Origin: Gordonia sp. X0973
Lineage (GTDB): Bacteria > Actinomycetota > Actinomycetes > Mycobacteriales > Mycobacteriaceae
Assembly: GCF_013348785.1 (NCBI RefSeq)
Contig: NZ_CP054691.1
Span: 2,852,001 to 2,916,000 of the forward strand
DNA length: 64,000 bases
Direction: 5' to 3'
How positions within the stretch are numbered: the stretch's first letter is position 1; each line of letters begins with the position of its first letter. This document shows positions 44,806-53,416 of this stretch, piece by piece. A model generated the notes under the pieces. The model did no database searches, was not told the origin of the DNA, and saw nothing but the letters and a program-made list of their open reading frames with translations. The position numbers and the translations under genes are program-made.

Positions 44806-46019
44806 GCCAACACGTCCGCGATCGGCGTCGGGGTCACGAGCTTGGGCCGCGTCTTCATCACGGCGCCGATCTTCCCGGCTCCGGCCACGGCGGTCAGCAT
44901 CCCGTCGCGACTGAAGTAGGCGAGCCACTTGTGCCCGTCGTCGTCGACGATGTGTACGTCGTCGTCAGGTTTGGGCCAGCCGAGCACCTGGATCTTGAGG
45001 TCGTACTGGTCGCTCCAGAAGTAGGGCACGGCCGGCACGACGGCATGATCGGTGCCCAGCAGCGCCGCCGCGACGATCGCCGCCTGCTCGACGGTGTGGT
45101 TCCAATGCTCGGCCCGGCGCTGGGTGCCGCCGTGGTCGCGCCAATTGGCCATGTCGCCGAGTGCGTACACCCCGTCGACGCCGGCGCGCCCGACCTCGTT
45201 GCAGGCGACTCCACCGCCGACCTCGCGGCTGGCCAACTCGATTCCGGAGCCGTCGAGATAGTCGACGACCGGCGTCGAACCTATGCCGACGACGACGAGG
45301 TCGGCGTCGACCAGCGTCCCGTCGGACAGTCTTACCCCGATCACCTTGCCGGCCTCTGCGACGATCTCGTCGACACCGATCCCGGCCCGCACGTCCACGC
45401 CCTTCTCGACGTGCTGGCGGGTGACGAGTGCGCCGATCTGGGTGCCGACCGCCTGGGCGAGCGGCGTCGGCGCCGGTTCGACGAGGGTGACCGCCAAACC
45501 CAGCGTGTGCAGCGACGCAGCGACCTCGCATCCGATGAACCCGGCGCCGATGACGACGGCCTGTCCGCCTGCCGACGCGGCCTCGGCGATGCGCTGGGCG
45601 TCCTCGACGGTCCGCAGCGTGAACACCCCGTCGACCCCCGCCACGCCCGGAAAGGGCCGCGGCAGCAGTCCGGTGGCGAGGACCAGCGCGTCGTAGTCCT
45701 GCGTATAGGACGTGCCGTCGGCTTTCGTCACGGTCACCGACTTCGCCCCCGGGTCCACCGATGCGACGCGCTCGCCCATCCGCAGGTCGATCGAGGAGTC
45801 GGCATAGAACTCGTCTGCCTTCAGATCGACGCGCCCGATCGCCTCGGTGAGGACCTTCTTCGACAGCGGCGGACGGTCGTAGGGTGGATGCGCCTCGGCA
45901 CCGATCATCACCACGGGCCCGGTGTGGCCGCCGGCCCGCAGGTTCTCGGCCACCCGCACACCGCCCAACCCGGCCCCGACGATCACCACCGTCGCCTCGG
46001 GCGCCAGCTTGTCTGTCAT
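44802..46019 (-). CDS. FAD-dependent ferredoxin reductase (rhodocoxin/putidaredoxin-reductase type)
   Basis: 405 residues. FAD motif VVIVGAGLGGVRVAENLR, PPYDRPPLSKKVL, second Rossmann motif VVIGAGFIGCEVAASLHTLG for NAD(P)H, and GVYALGDMANW typify reductases of ferredoxins that feed P450s and dioxygenases. GGAGAGGACG precedes the ATG. It lies 37 bp after the Mce-associated-type genes, in the same direction as the P450 at 49665-51005, for which it is a plausible electron donor through a ferredoxin not found here. Confidence 0.88.
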   Translation of the reverse strand: MTDKLAPEATVVIVGAGLGGVRVAENLRAGGHTGPVVMIGAEAHPPYDRPPLSKKVLTEAIGRVDLKADEFYADSSIDLRMGERVASVDPGAKSVTVTKADGTSYTQDYDALVLATGLLPRPFPGVAGVDGVFTLRTVEDAQRIAEAASAGGQAVVIGAGFIGCEVAASLHTLGLAVTLVEPAPTPLAQAVGTQIGALVTRQHVEKGVDVRAGIGVDEIVAEAGKVIGVRLSDGTLVDADLVVVGIGSTPVVDYLDGSGIELASREVGGGVACNEVGRAGVDGVYALGDMANWRDHGGTQRRAEHWNHTVEQAAIVAAALLGTDHAVVPAVPYFWSDQYDLKIQVLGWPKPDDDVHIVDDDGHKWLAYFSRDGMLTAVAGAGKIGAVMKTRPKLVTPTPIADVLA

Positions 46020-46056
46020 CGACGTCCTCTCCTGGAAATCATCGGCCGACCGGGAT

Positions 46057-46572
46057 TCAGCCGAGCGCGCCGGTCACCGGCGAGAGTCCCGCCAGTAGCC
46101 AATCCCCGTCGACTTTACGCATCGACGCCCAGCGGGATAAGGCAACCCTTGGTACCTGCTGACCCGCGCCCTCCGGCGCCGCCCACAGGTCGACGAAGAG
46201 GAGCACCCGGGCGCGCCTGCCCATCAGTTCGGCGGTGCCCGTCCCGACGACCCGCGCCGTCATCGTCATGCGCCGCTCCACCGCGCCGGGCAGCACGACG
46301 TCGGCGCCGAGACTGGCGTACTCGTCGGCCAATCTCCCGGTCAACTGCTTCGCGACCTCGGGCCGCACGGGAGGCTCGGCCGGGTTCCGGGTCATCAGCG
46401 CGGTCGTCGCCCGTGCCGCGGCCGCCATCACCGCCGAGCGCTGCGGGGCGTCGCCCGGCCGCTCGTGCACGGCGTACCACCAGCCCCCCGCGGCGATCAG
46501 CGCGAGCGCGACGGCCAACGCCAACGGGATCATGGTCCGCCGATTCAGCTCGGCCCACCTCACCCGCTTCAC
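46057..46572 (-). CDS. Mce-associated-type single-pass membrane protein (fourth of four)
   Basis: 171 residues: a basic N-terminus, one transmembrane segment at 15-33 (MIPLALAVALALIAAGGWW), then an extracytoplasmic domain with the NTF2-like pattern of actinobacterial Mce-associated proteins (VMAAAARATTALMTRNP ... ARVLLFVDLWAAPEG ... SMRKVDGDWLLAGLSPV). The start overlaps the previous stop. Such proteins usually stabilise Mce lipid-import complexes, but no mce gene is in the window. Confidence 0.72.
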   Translation of the reverse strand: MKRVRWAELNRRTMIPLALAVALALIAAGGWWYAVHERPGDAPQRSAVMAAAARATTALMTRNPAEPPVRPEVAKQLTGRLADEYASLGADVVLPGAVERRMTMTARVVGTGTAELMGRRARVLLFVDLWAAPEGAGQQVPRVALSRWASMRKVDGDWLLAGLSPVTGALG

Positions 46573-47171
46573 GCCTGGGCCGCCTTCGTCACGAGCCAGC
46601 GGCCGTCGACCTGGGTCATCGTGACGACCACCGGTACCCGCTTGGCCGTCGTCGACGCGCCGATCAGCGCGGGGTTACCCGCTTCGACGACGGCGAGGAC
46701 GACGACCGTCCCGTCGGCGCGCGGCTCCGCCACGAGCCCGGTGTCCAGCACGTGCCCGGTCGACGGCCCCGACTGTGCGGCGATCTCCGCTGCCAACTCG
46801 GCCCGCCCGGACGAGACGCGCCGGTTCTGCTCCCCGGTCGTGACGGCGAGGACGGATCGGACGTAGCCCTCTGGGTCGCGCGGATCGGCGGTGAGCATCG
46901 TGACCAACGCGGTGCGGGCGGCGGCGACGGCCTGCTCGCCGCGGGCCTGCGCCGACGCGTCGCGGTGCGCGAGGATCCAGCAGCCGATGGCGGCGGCAAC
47001 CGCCGCGACGAGCACGACCGGCAGCACCCGCAGGGCGATCGTCAACCGCTGCCGACGCCGATCTGCCCGTCGGCGCAGCGCGGGCCCCGCCGCGATGCGC
47101 GCCTCCCGGTACCGTCGCGTCGCGCGCGCATACGACCCGCCGGCACGACCGGCGCCGTCTCCCGTCGTCAT
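46569..47171 (-). CDS. Mce-associated-type single-pass membrane protein (third of four)
   Basis: 200 residues. A 45-residue Arg-rich cytoplasmic N-terminus, a transmembrane segment near 48-68 (VLPVVLVAAVAAAIGCWILA), and a C-terminal domain with RTALVTMLTADPRDPEGYVRS, then VVVTMTQVDGRWLVTKAAQA. The final Val/Asp-Gly-Arg/Lys-Trp-Leu motif recurs in its neighbours. ATG at 47171 overlaps the preceding gene's TGA. Confidence 0.72.
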   Translation of the reverse strand: MTTGDGAGRAGGSYARATRRYREARIAAGPALRRRADRRRQRLTIALRVLPVVLVAAVAAAIGCWILAHRDASAQARGEQAVAAARTALVTMLTADPRDPEGYVRSVLAVTTGEQNRRVSSGRAELAAEIAAQSGPSTGHVLDTGLVAEPRADGTVVVLAVVEAGNPALIGASTTAKRVPVVVTMTQVDGRWLVTKAAQA

Positions 47172-47698
47172 CGGACCAGCTCCGCATCGTCGAGCAGCCA
47201 CTTACCGTCGCGCAGGACGAGCCGGACCGAGAGGACTCGGTCGTCGACGACGGTCGGATCGTCGGGATCGGTGATCGTCGCGACGGCCATCAACTGCGCC
47301 CAGTCGACGCCGGAGTCCTCGATCCCGACGGTGCGCGTGCGCCACCGCACCGCACCCGCGCGCTGTGTGCGCAGGGCTGCCGCATTGGCGTCGGCGAATC
47401 GTGCGGTCACCCGCGACCGGGCGCGCGCGTTGTCGGCCGCGAGCGTGGTCGGACTGTAGGAGAAGACGTCGGCGAGGATCGACGGCGCCGCCGCCCGCAC
47501 CGCGTCGCGCTGAGCGCGCGCATGTTCGTCGGCGCGCCACTGTGACAGTTCTCGCGCACCGACGATCAGGGCGAGGAGGACGACGAGCCCTCCGACGCAC
47601 AACCAGGCGAGTCGGCGGCGGTCCCGGGCGGCAGCAGCCCGATCGGCGGCCGCGGATCGGCGCACGGGCACGGATCGCCGTGCGGATGATTCGGTCAC
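47168..47698 (-). CDS. Mce-associated-type single-pass membrane protein (second of four)
   Basis: 176 residues. Arg-rich N-terminus, transmembrane segment at 29-47 (LAWLCVGGLVVLLALIVGA), extracytoplasmic domain with SILADVFSYSPTTLAADNARARSRVT and ending VRLVLRDGKWLLDDAELVR. The FSY(S/D)xxxLxxD pattern is a feature of Mce-associated proteins. Overlaps both neighbours by 4 bp. Confidence 0.74.
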   Translation of the reverse strand: MTESSARRSVPVRRSAAADRAAAARDRRRLAWLCVGGLVVLLALIVGARELSQWRADEHARAQRDAVRAAAPSILADVFSYSPTTLAADNARARSRVTARFADANAAALRTQRAGAVRWRTRTVGIEDSGVDWAQLMAVATITDPDDPTVVDDRVLSVRLVLRDGKWLLDDAELVR

Positions 47699-48225
47699 GG
47701 CAGGTACTGCACTTTCGCCAGTTTGAACTCGCCGTCCTCGTCGGCGACGACGACACGCAGGCGGAAATCGGTGCTGGCGGCGGGCGCCTGCGCCGAGGCT
47801 GGCAGGTCGACGGTGGCGAGCACCAGCACCTCTGCCTGATTCCCGTCGCGCGCGGTGAGCCCGGTCCCCTGCACCCGCCCGTCGGCGACGGTGCCGCGGG
47901 AACGGACGAATCGCGTATAGGCGTCGGCGGACTGCGCGAACTCGTCGTGGAATTCGCCGGTGGCCCCGGCGAGGATGCGCCGAGCCCGATCGGGCTGGTC
48001 GGGACTGTTGGTCAGCAGCGTGTTGACCCGGGTGGCGGCGGCGCGCTCGAAGTCCTCGTCGGAGGGCCCGCGCCCGGAGACGAGTGCCGCCACGATCCCC
48101 GACAGCGCCGCCAGCGCCGCGAGGACCAGCGCGATCCGCGCCCGGCGGGGTCCCGGTCCGTCCCGCAGCTCGAGCAATTGCGCCCGTGCGTGGCGTTGCG
48201 CCGCGATCAGCTCGCGGTCAGCCAC
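47695..48225 (-). CDS. Mce-associated-type single-pass membrane protein (first of four)
   Basis: 176 residues. A 28-residue cytoplasmic part, transmembrane segment near 30-48 (IALVLAALAALSGIVAALV), then a domain with AAATRVNTLLTNSPDQPDRARRILAGATGEF and strands ending EDGEFKLAKVQYLP. Begins two bases after the SDR stop, so the four-protein set looks like part of the longer minus-strand unit that starts at the P450. Confidence 0.72.
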   Translation of the reverse strand: MADRELIAAQRHARAQLLELRDGPGPRRARIALVLAALAALSGIVAALVSGRGPSDEDFERAAATRVNTLLTNSPDQPDRARRILAGATGEFHDEFAQSADAYTRFVRSRGTVADGRVQGTGLTARDGNQAEVLVLATVDLPASAQAPAASTDFRLRVVVADEDGEFKLAKVQYLP

Positions 48226-48227
48226 GG

Positions 48228-49070
48228 CTACTGCCCGATGCGTTTGTTGTAGTCGGCACGCGACTTATCGTCGTAGCTCAAGAAGATATGGTCCAGTCCG
48301 GTCATCTTGCGGGTCCGCCGTTTGAGCGCCTGCGGCATGATCGCGTTCGCGTGGACCCAGCCCATCGACCGCGGCGCCGCGACCCGGGCCTGCGGCTCGA
48401 TGATCGTCGAAACCACCTGCGCGGCAACGACTTCCGGCTCCACGACGCGGATGTAGCGATTGGTCTCGAGCCCGCTGATCAGTCCGGTGTTGGTGAACGA
48501 CGGGAGGATCGCCGAGACCGAGACCCCGGCATCGGCGAGTTCGGCGTTCAACGCGTCGGAGAACTCGATCACCCCGGCCTTGACGGCGTTGTAGACCGTC
48601 AGCCCGGGCATGGGCAGACGACCCGCCACCGACGCGACGTTCACGATGTGGCCGCTGCCCCGCTCGACCATCCGCCGCGCCGCGGCCTGCGACCCCCAGA
48701 TGACGCCCATCAGGTCGATGTCGACGGTGCGGCGGATCAGCGCCGCGTCGTAGTTCAGGAAGGGGCCCACCGGCATGATGCCCGCGTTGTTGATCAGCAC
48801 GTCGATCGGGCCGAAGCGCTCCTCGGTCTCGTCGAGGAAGCCCTCGATCGAGTCGGGCGAGGTCACGTCGAGTTCGAGGCCGTCGATACCGAGGTCGGCT
48901 GCGGCCTTGCCCACCGCGTCGCCGTCGATGTCGCCGATCACGACGCGCGCCTTCGCGTCGAACAGCTGGGTCGCGGTCTCGAAGCCGATGCCGCGCGCAC
49001 CGCCGGTCACGGCGACGACCTTGTCGCGCAACTCGTCGCCGGTCAGCGCCGGCTTGGATCGGAATCTCAC
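48228..49070 (-). CDS. SDR-family oxidoreductase
   Basis: 280 residues of the classical short-chain dehydrogenase type: VVAVTGGARGIGFETA (NAD(P)-binding), LINNAGIMPVG, catalytic Ser in NVASVAGRLPMPG and Tyr-x-x-x-Lys in TVYNAVKAG. The C-terminal 50 residues (ALKRRTRKMTGLDHIF) extend beyond the core. It lies 10 bp after the TetR gene. The P450-TetR-SDR set recalls the Rv3057c-Rv3059 neighbourhood of M. tuberculosis, although gene orientations there differ as I remember them. Substrate unknown. Confidence 0.87.
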   Translation of the reverse strand: MRFRSKPALTGDELRDKVVAVTGGARGIGFETATQLFDAKARVVIGDIDGDAVGKAAADLGIDGLELDVTSPDSIEGFLDETEERFGPIDVLINNAGIMPVGPFLNYDAALIRRTVDIDLMGVIWGSQAAARRMVERGSGHIVNVASVAGRLPMPGLTVYNAVKAGVIEFSDALNAELADAGVSVSAILPSFTNTGLISGLETNRYIRVVEPEVVAAQVVSTIIEPQARVAAPRSMGWVHANAIMPQALKRRTRKMTGLDHIFLSYDDKSRADYNKRIGQ

Positions 49071-49080
49071 GTCGGGGCTC

Positions 49081-49668
49081 CTAGTAGATCATCGGGGCGA
49101 GGAAGGTGGCGGCCATGTCTCGGACGTATTCGGGGCTGTGCCGCTCGGGTTCCGACGCGGGGTTCTCCAGATAGGACATGACCAGTCGCACGTGCAGTTC
49201 GACGGCCTGGTGCAGCCGGTCCTCCGGCATGGTCGCACCGGCCGTCCGCAGGGTGTCGGCGACCCGATCGGTCACCATCTCGATGAACAGGGTGTTCACC
49301 GACGAGGTGACGTTGCGGACCTCGTAGTCCTCCAGCACCATGCGGCTGAGCAGCGGATCGGTGCTGACCATCTCGGCGCCGGTGGCGAAGGCCTCGACGA
49401 CGGCCTCGCGCGGGCCCAGGCCGACGACGGACTCCTCGAGCCGGACCATCCCCTTCTCGTAGGCGTCGGCGGCGACGGCCAGCAACAGGCTGTCCTTGTT
49501 GGGGAAGCGCCGGTACAGCGTCGACCGGCTGACACCCGCGGCGGCGGCCACCTCGTCCATGTTGGCCCGACGCGCCCCGACCGCGGCGAACTCCGTCGCG
49601 GCGGCAGCGAGAATCGCCGATTCTTGATCTTCGACGGTGGCGGTGCTGCGGGCTTTGCGCTCGCTCAC
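49081..49668 (-). CDS. TetR-family transcriptional regulator of the P450 operon
   Basis: 195 residues from the GTG at 49668, overlapping the P450 stop (GTGA). Helix-turn-helix RRANMDEVAAAAGVSRSTLYRRFPNKDSLLLAV at about 33-65. It is the second gene of the operon whose promoter carries a 28-bp palindrome (51069-51096), so autoregulation through that site is the simplest reading; a matching palindrome precedes the DUF2236 gene at 55036. Ligand unknown. Confidence 0.88.
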   Translation of the reverse strand: MSERKARSTATVEDQESAILAAAATEFAAVGARRANMDEVAAAAGVSRSTLYRRFPNKDSLLLAVAADAYEKGMVRLEESVVGLGPREAVVEAFATGAEMVSTDPLLSRMVLEDYEVRNVTSSVNTLFIEMVTDRVADTLRTAGATMPEDRLHQAVELHVRLVMSYLENPASEPERHSPEYVRDMAATFLAPMIY

Positions 49669-51005
49669 GAGAGTCGACGGAGGTCGACGGGGAGCTTGTC
49701 CTTGGGCACCGGCAGCGCGCTGTAGTCCATCGGCATAACGTAGTCCGACGGCACCGACCACTCGTAGTCGCGCAGCAGGTTGTGCATGATCGTCTTGATC
49801 TCCATCTGACCGAAGTACAGGCCGATGCACTTGTGGACACCGCCGCCGAACGGGGTCCACGCGAAGCGGTGGCCCTTGTCCTCGGCGCGGTCGGCGTCGT
49901 AGCGGGAGGGGTCGAAGACCTCGGGATTGGTGAAGTAGTCCGCGTCGCGGTGATTGGTCAGCTGCGGGACGGTGACCATCGTGCCCTCGGGGATGAAGTA
50001 GCCCTGCACCTCGGTGTCCTTGACGGCCATGCGCGGCTGCGCCGGGACCGGCGGGCACAGTCGCAGCGACTCCCGCATCACCTTGTCGAGGACGTCGAGC
50101 TTTCCCAGGTCGTCGTATTCGAGGGTGGCGCCGAAGTCGAAGGCCTGGGCCCGGGCCTTCTCCTGCCACGGGATGTTCTTGGCCAGGTGGTAGGCCATCT
50201 GCGTCATCGTGATGGTCGAGGTGTCATGTGCCGCCATGAGGACGAAGATCATGTGGTTGACCACGTCCTCGTCGGTGAAGGTGTGCCCCTCGTCGCTCTC
50301 CGCGTGGCAGAGGACCGAGAAGAGGTCGGGCGTCTCCTTGGCGCGTTTCGCGTCGATGTTGGCGTAGAAGAATTCCTCGAGCACCTTGCGCGACCGCACA
50401 CCCTTCCACCAGCGGCCGGGCGGGATGGGCTTGCGCACGAAGGCCACGCCCGCGCGGACCGTCTCGATGAACGCCTTGTTGAGCTTGTCGGCCTCGTCCT
50501 TGGGGAGTTCGACGCCGAGGAAGACCTCGAGTGCCACGTCGAGGGTCAGCTCCTTGAACTGGCTCAGCATCTTGACCTTGCCGGTCGGGAAATTCGCGAC
50601 GCGATCGGCGATGACCGGCTGCATCTCCCCGAAGTAGCCCTTGAGGACCTTCGGCGTGAACGCCTGCTGCAGGATGACGCGGTGATGGCGGTGCTCGTCG
50701 AAGTCCAAGAGCATGACGCCGCGGTTGAAGAAGGGGCCGATGAAATAGCTCCACGCCGGGCCGTTGGCGAAGGCCTTGTCCTTGTTCATCAGGATCTGCT
50801 CGGCGGCGGGGGCACCCGAGCACGTCACGAACTGCGTCCCGAACGCGTTCATCGCCGAGACCTTGCCGAACTCGGCCTGTCGGGCCGCGCTGAACGCGAA
50901 CGGATCGCGGCGCATGCGAAGGATCTCCAGGACGCCGTTGCGGCTGTTCTTCGGGACGCTGCGCAGGTCGCTCTCGGCAGGTGCCTGGGTGAAGACGGTG
51001 GTCAT
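49665..51005 (-). CDS. Cytochrome P450
   Basis: 446 residues. I-helix oxygen-activation motif (MAAHDTSTIT), K-helix ExxR (VMRESLRLCPP), and heme-binding loop FGGGVHKCIGLYFG with the ligand Cys. The sequence resembles the CYP51/CYP136-like actinobacterial group, which acts on sterols or lipids; subfamily is not certain. ATG at 51005 chosen because GAGGAG precedes it; codons further upstream would run through the operator palindrome. Followed by an overlapping TetR gene, an SDR and, further on, a ferredoxin reductase. Confidence 0.92.
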   Translation of the reverse strand: MTTVFTQAPAESDLRSVPKNSRNGVLEILRMRRDPFAFSAARQAEFGKVSAMNAFGTQFVTCSGAPAAEQILMNKDKAFANGPAWSYFIGPFFNRGVMLLDFDEHRHHRVILQQAFTPKVLKGYFGEMQPVIADRVANFPTGKVKMLSQFKELTLDVALEVFLGVELPKDEADKLNKAFIETVRAGVAFVRKPIPPGRWWKGVRSRKVLEEFFYANIDAKRAKETPDLFSVLCHAESDEGHTFTDEDVVNHMIFVLMAAHDTSTITMTQMAYHLAKNIPWQEKARAQAFDFGATLEYDDLGKLDVLDKVMRESLRLCPPVPAQPRMAVKDTEVQGYFIPEGTMVTVPQLTNHRDADYFTNPEVFDPSRYDADRAEDKGHRFAWTPFGGGVHKCIGLYFGQMEIKTIMHNLLRDYEWSVPSDYVMPMDYSALPVPKDKLPVDLRRLS

Positions 51006-51068
51006 CGGCGGTCTCCTCGATCGCACGTTCTCCGGGCGCGGTGTGGCCCAGCTCTCACGATACGCCGT

Positions 51069-51096
51069 TTGAAACAAAAGTCTAGCTTTGTTTCAA
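51069..51096 (-). promoter_or_regulatory. 28-bp palindromic operator before the P450 operon
   Basis: Perfect 10-bp arms, TTGAAACAAA at 51069-51078 and TTTGTTTCAA at 51087-51096, separated by 8 bp and 63 bp from the P450 start. TAGACT in the centre (minus strand, 51084-51079) could be a -10. A diverged copy of the same layout lies at 54987-55014. Probable target of the TetR protein at 49081-49668. Confidence 0.7.
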
Positions 51097-51136
51097 CGTC
51101 CGCCGTTCTCAGCCGCTTCGCCCTCCCATACGCCCC

Positions 51137-51544
51137 CTACTGACCGAGGTCGGCGGTACGCCACCGCGTCGGCCGGAGGGAGAACAAGGCCTCCGCCGGC
51201 ATCGTCTCGACGAACCCCTCCACCGCTTCGGGCGGCAGGTATCGGCTGGCCATCAAGCGGTTGTTGTCCTTGCTCGGCGGCAATTCGTCGACGAGTTCAC
51301 ATTCGACGGAAACGAAGATGATCCGCGGCTCGACGGTGTCGACGACCAGCGAACAACGCCCGGCCGCACGGAGCAGTCTGGCCTTGAAGGACTCGGCCGG
51401 CGTGACGATGCGGACATCCCCGCCGGGCGCGTAGTCGTACCAGATCGGCAACGCCAGCGGCGGCCCCGACTTGCGCTCGATAGCGATGGTCCCGATCTGC
51501 GTTCGGGCGAGAAAGGACTGTGCCGCGGCTTCGTCGAGTTCCAT
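51137..51544 (-). CDS. Pyridoxamine-5'-phosphate-oxidase-like (PPOX) flavin-binding protein
   Basis: 135 residues of split-barrel type: QSFLARTQIGTIAIERKSGPPLALPIWYDYAPGGDVRIVTP, AESFKARLLRAAGRCSLVVDT and a C-terminal FSLRPTRWRTADLG, a pattern of F420- or flavin-binding PPOX proteins. Stands 20 bp from the SUFU-like gene on the same strand. Substrate unknown. Confidence 0.82.
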   Translation of the reverse strand: MELDEAAAQSFLARTQIGTIAIERKSGPPLALPIWYDYAPGGDVRIVTPAESFKARLLRAAGRCSLVVDTVEPRIIFVSVECELVDELPPSKDNNRLMASRYLPPEAVEGFVETMPAEALFSLRPTRWRTADLGQ

Positions 51545-51564
51545 GGATCGAACCTAGCCCCGGT

Positions 51565-52425
51565 TCACGACTCGAGAACGTAGTTTCCGCTGGTATCGAT
51601 GCCATCGTCGCCGACGAAGCGCGCCGTGTCACCGGGACGGGCCGCCCCGAGGAATCCCTCAGTCCACGGGAACCGCGCGACGAAGTTCGCGACGTCCCAG
51701 ACCTCGAAGTTGTCCGGGTCGGCCACGTACGCCTCGTCCTCGAGCCCGGTCACCGAGGTGAGCATGCCGTCATCCTCGAGTGTCACCCACGCCGGCGGGT
51801 TCTGCTCGTGCAGCTTCGACACGACGATGGGCTTGCTGAACAGGACGTCGGACTGGTGCGCGGTCGCCCCGGCTCTGGCGCGCGTGACGTCGAGGAGTCC
51901 GGCCGGACCGCCAGCAGCCCGCTCCACCGCCGCGTACCCCTGCTCGTCGGCCAACTGCGCCTCGCCGGAGGTCAGCAGTCGGATCGTCCACACGTCGCCG
52001 ACGATGTTTCCGCGGTCGTCGCGAACCTCGTCGATGGCCTGGCCCCACGACGAACGGCCGACCACCATCGCCGAGATGTCGGTGCCGTCAAGGAACGGTC
52101 CGGGGCTGTGCATCACCACGCCGGGCGGCGGGGGCAGACGGTTCACCGCGATCATGTCACACAACCGGTGCAGCGCGACGACACCCGCGCCCTGCTGGCC
52201 GTCGACCACCTCGACCGCGAGCTCGCACGGACGCCCAGCCTCCAGCGGCAGTCGCGAGACGCCCGCCGTCATCAAGGTGATGGGCCCGCTCGGCGGGTGC
52301 TTCTCGACGATCATCACCGAGCCGCCGAGACGATCCCGATGCACCAAAGGTTCGACGCCGAGCGCGGTGAAGGTGTGGTTGGCGAACGCATCGTCGCCGG
52401 CGGCCAGGGGAACGTCGTTGCTCAT
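51565..52425 (-). CDS. Possible suppressor-of-fused (SUFU)-domain protein
   Basis: 286 residues. The first half (GGSVMIVEKHPPSGPITLMTAGVSRLPL, CELAVEVVDGQQ, PPPGVVMHSPGPFLDGTDISAMV) resembles bacterial SUFU-domain proteins, many of which are immunity or accessory proteins of toxin systems. The second half is not recognised: it has EQGYAAVERAAGGPAGLLDVTRA and a C-terminal acidic segment. No toxin gene is adjacent. Treat the family call as tentative. Confidence 0.5.
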   Translation of the reverse strand: MSNDVPLAAGDDAFANHTFTALGVEPLVHRDRLGGSVMIVEKHPPSGPITLMTAGVSRLPLEAGRPCELAVEVVDGQQGAGVVALHRLCDMIAVNRLPPPPGVVMHSPGPFLDGTDISAMVVGRSSWGQAIDEVRDDRGNIVGDVWTIRLLTSGEAQLADEQGYAAVERAAGGPAGLLDVTRARAGATAHQSDVLFSKPIVVSKLHEQNPPAWVTLEDDGMLTSVTGLEDEAYVADPDNFEVWDVANFVARFPWTEGFLGAARPGDTARFVGDDGIDTSGNYVLES

Positions 52426-52462
52426 GGCGCTCAGCGTAGGCAGGCAGCGCTCGGGGTGACCG

Positions 52463-53413
52463 CTATTCAGCCGACGCCAGCAGCGCGTGACAGCGGGTCA
52501 GCCGATCGGTCCACCACCGCCGACGGTCGGGCGGGGCGAGCGGCGGATTCTCCACGGCAACGGCCGCCGGGCGCAGCACGCCGTGCGCCGGGCGCGGTGG
52601 ATCGGGCGTCACGTCGTCGACGAAGAGCGCGCCGGTCCCCAGCCCGCATGCATGGTCAAGTCGCGGCAGAGCGGCCGCCGTCGCGACGCCCGCGCTGATT
52701 CCGACGGCGGTGTCGAGCGCGCTGGAAACGACGATCGGCAGCGGGATCTGCTCGGCGAGTTCGAGGACCCGGCGCATCCCGCCGAGCGGGGCGACCTTCA
52801 CGACGGCGATGTCGGCGGCGTCGGCGGCCACGACGCGCAGCGGGTCGTCGGCCTTGCGGATCGACTCGTCGGCCGCGATCGGCGTCTCGACCCGGCGCCG
52901 GACCCGGGCGAGTTCTTCCACGGTGGCGCACGGCTGCTCGACGTATTCGAGTTCGCCGAGCCGCCCGATCGCGGTCACCGCCTCGTCCACGCTCCATCCC
53001 CCATTCGCATCGACGCGGACGGTGCCGACCAGCTCGCGCACGGCGGCGACGCGCTCCACGTCGTCACGCAGGGATTGTCCCTTCTCGGCGACCTTCACCT
53101 TGGCCGTCCGCGCACCGGGGAATCGGGCCAGGACCTCGGCGACCTCCGACGCGGGAACCGCGGGCACGGTGGCGTTCACCTCGACCGCGCTCCGCACCGC
53201 CGGCGGTGGTCCGAGCCACGCCGCCTCGATGCCCGCTGCGAGCCAATGGGCGGCCTCGTCGTCGCCGTATTCGACGAACGGCGAGAACTCCCCCCACCCG
53301 GCCGGGCCGCGGAACAGCAACGCCTCGCGCACCGTGATCCCGCGGAAGCGGACGCGCATCGGCAGCGAGACCACCACGGCGGTCGCGAGGAGATCATCCG
53401 CGGACGGAAGCAC
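52463..53413 (-). CDS. menC: o-Succinylbenzoate synthase (enolase superfamily)
   Basis: 316 residues from the GTG at 53413. LPMRVRFRGITVREALLFRGPAGWGEFSPF, the catalytic Lys in TAKVKVAEKG (Lys-x-Lys), metal ligands Asp in RVDANGGW, Glu in YVEQPC and Asp in PIAADES, and second Lys in IAVVKVAPLGG match actinobacterial MenC. The enzyme dehydrates SHCHC to o-succinylbenzoate in menaquinone synthesis. No other men gene is in the window. Starts 3 bp after the membrane-protein gene. Confidence 0.93.
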   Translation of the reverse strand: MLPSADDLLATAVVVSLPMRVRFRGITVREALLFRGPAGWGEFSPFVEYGDDEAAHWLAAGIEAAWLGPPPAVRSAVEVNATVPAVPASEVAEVLARFPGARTAKVKVAEKGQSLRDDVERVAAVRELVGTVRVDANGGWSVDEAVTAIGRLGELEYVEQPCATVEELARVRRRVETPIAADESIRKADDPLRVVAADAADIAVVKVAPLGGMRRVLELAEQIPLPIVVSSALDTAVGISAGVATAAALPRLDHACGLGTGALFVDDVTPDPPRPAHGVLRPAAVAVENPPLAPPDRRRWWTDRLTRCHALLASAE

Positions 53414-53416
53414 GAT

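Noticed and set aside
49665..51005. Assignment of the P450 to a named subfamily
   Set aside because: Motifs are clear, but subfamily needs full-length identity comparison that cannot be done by eye.
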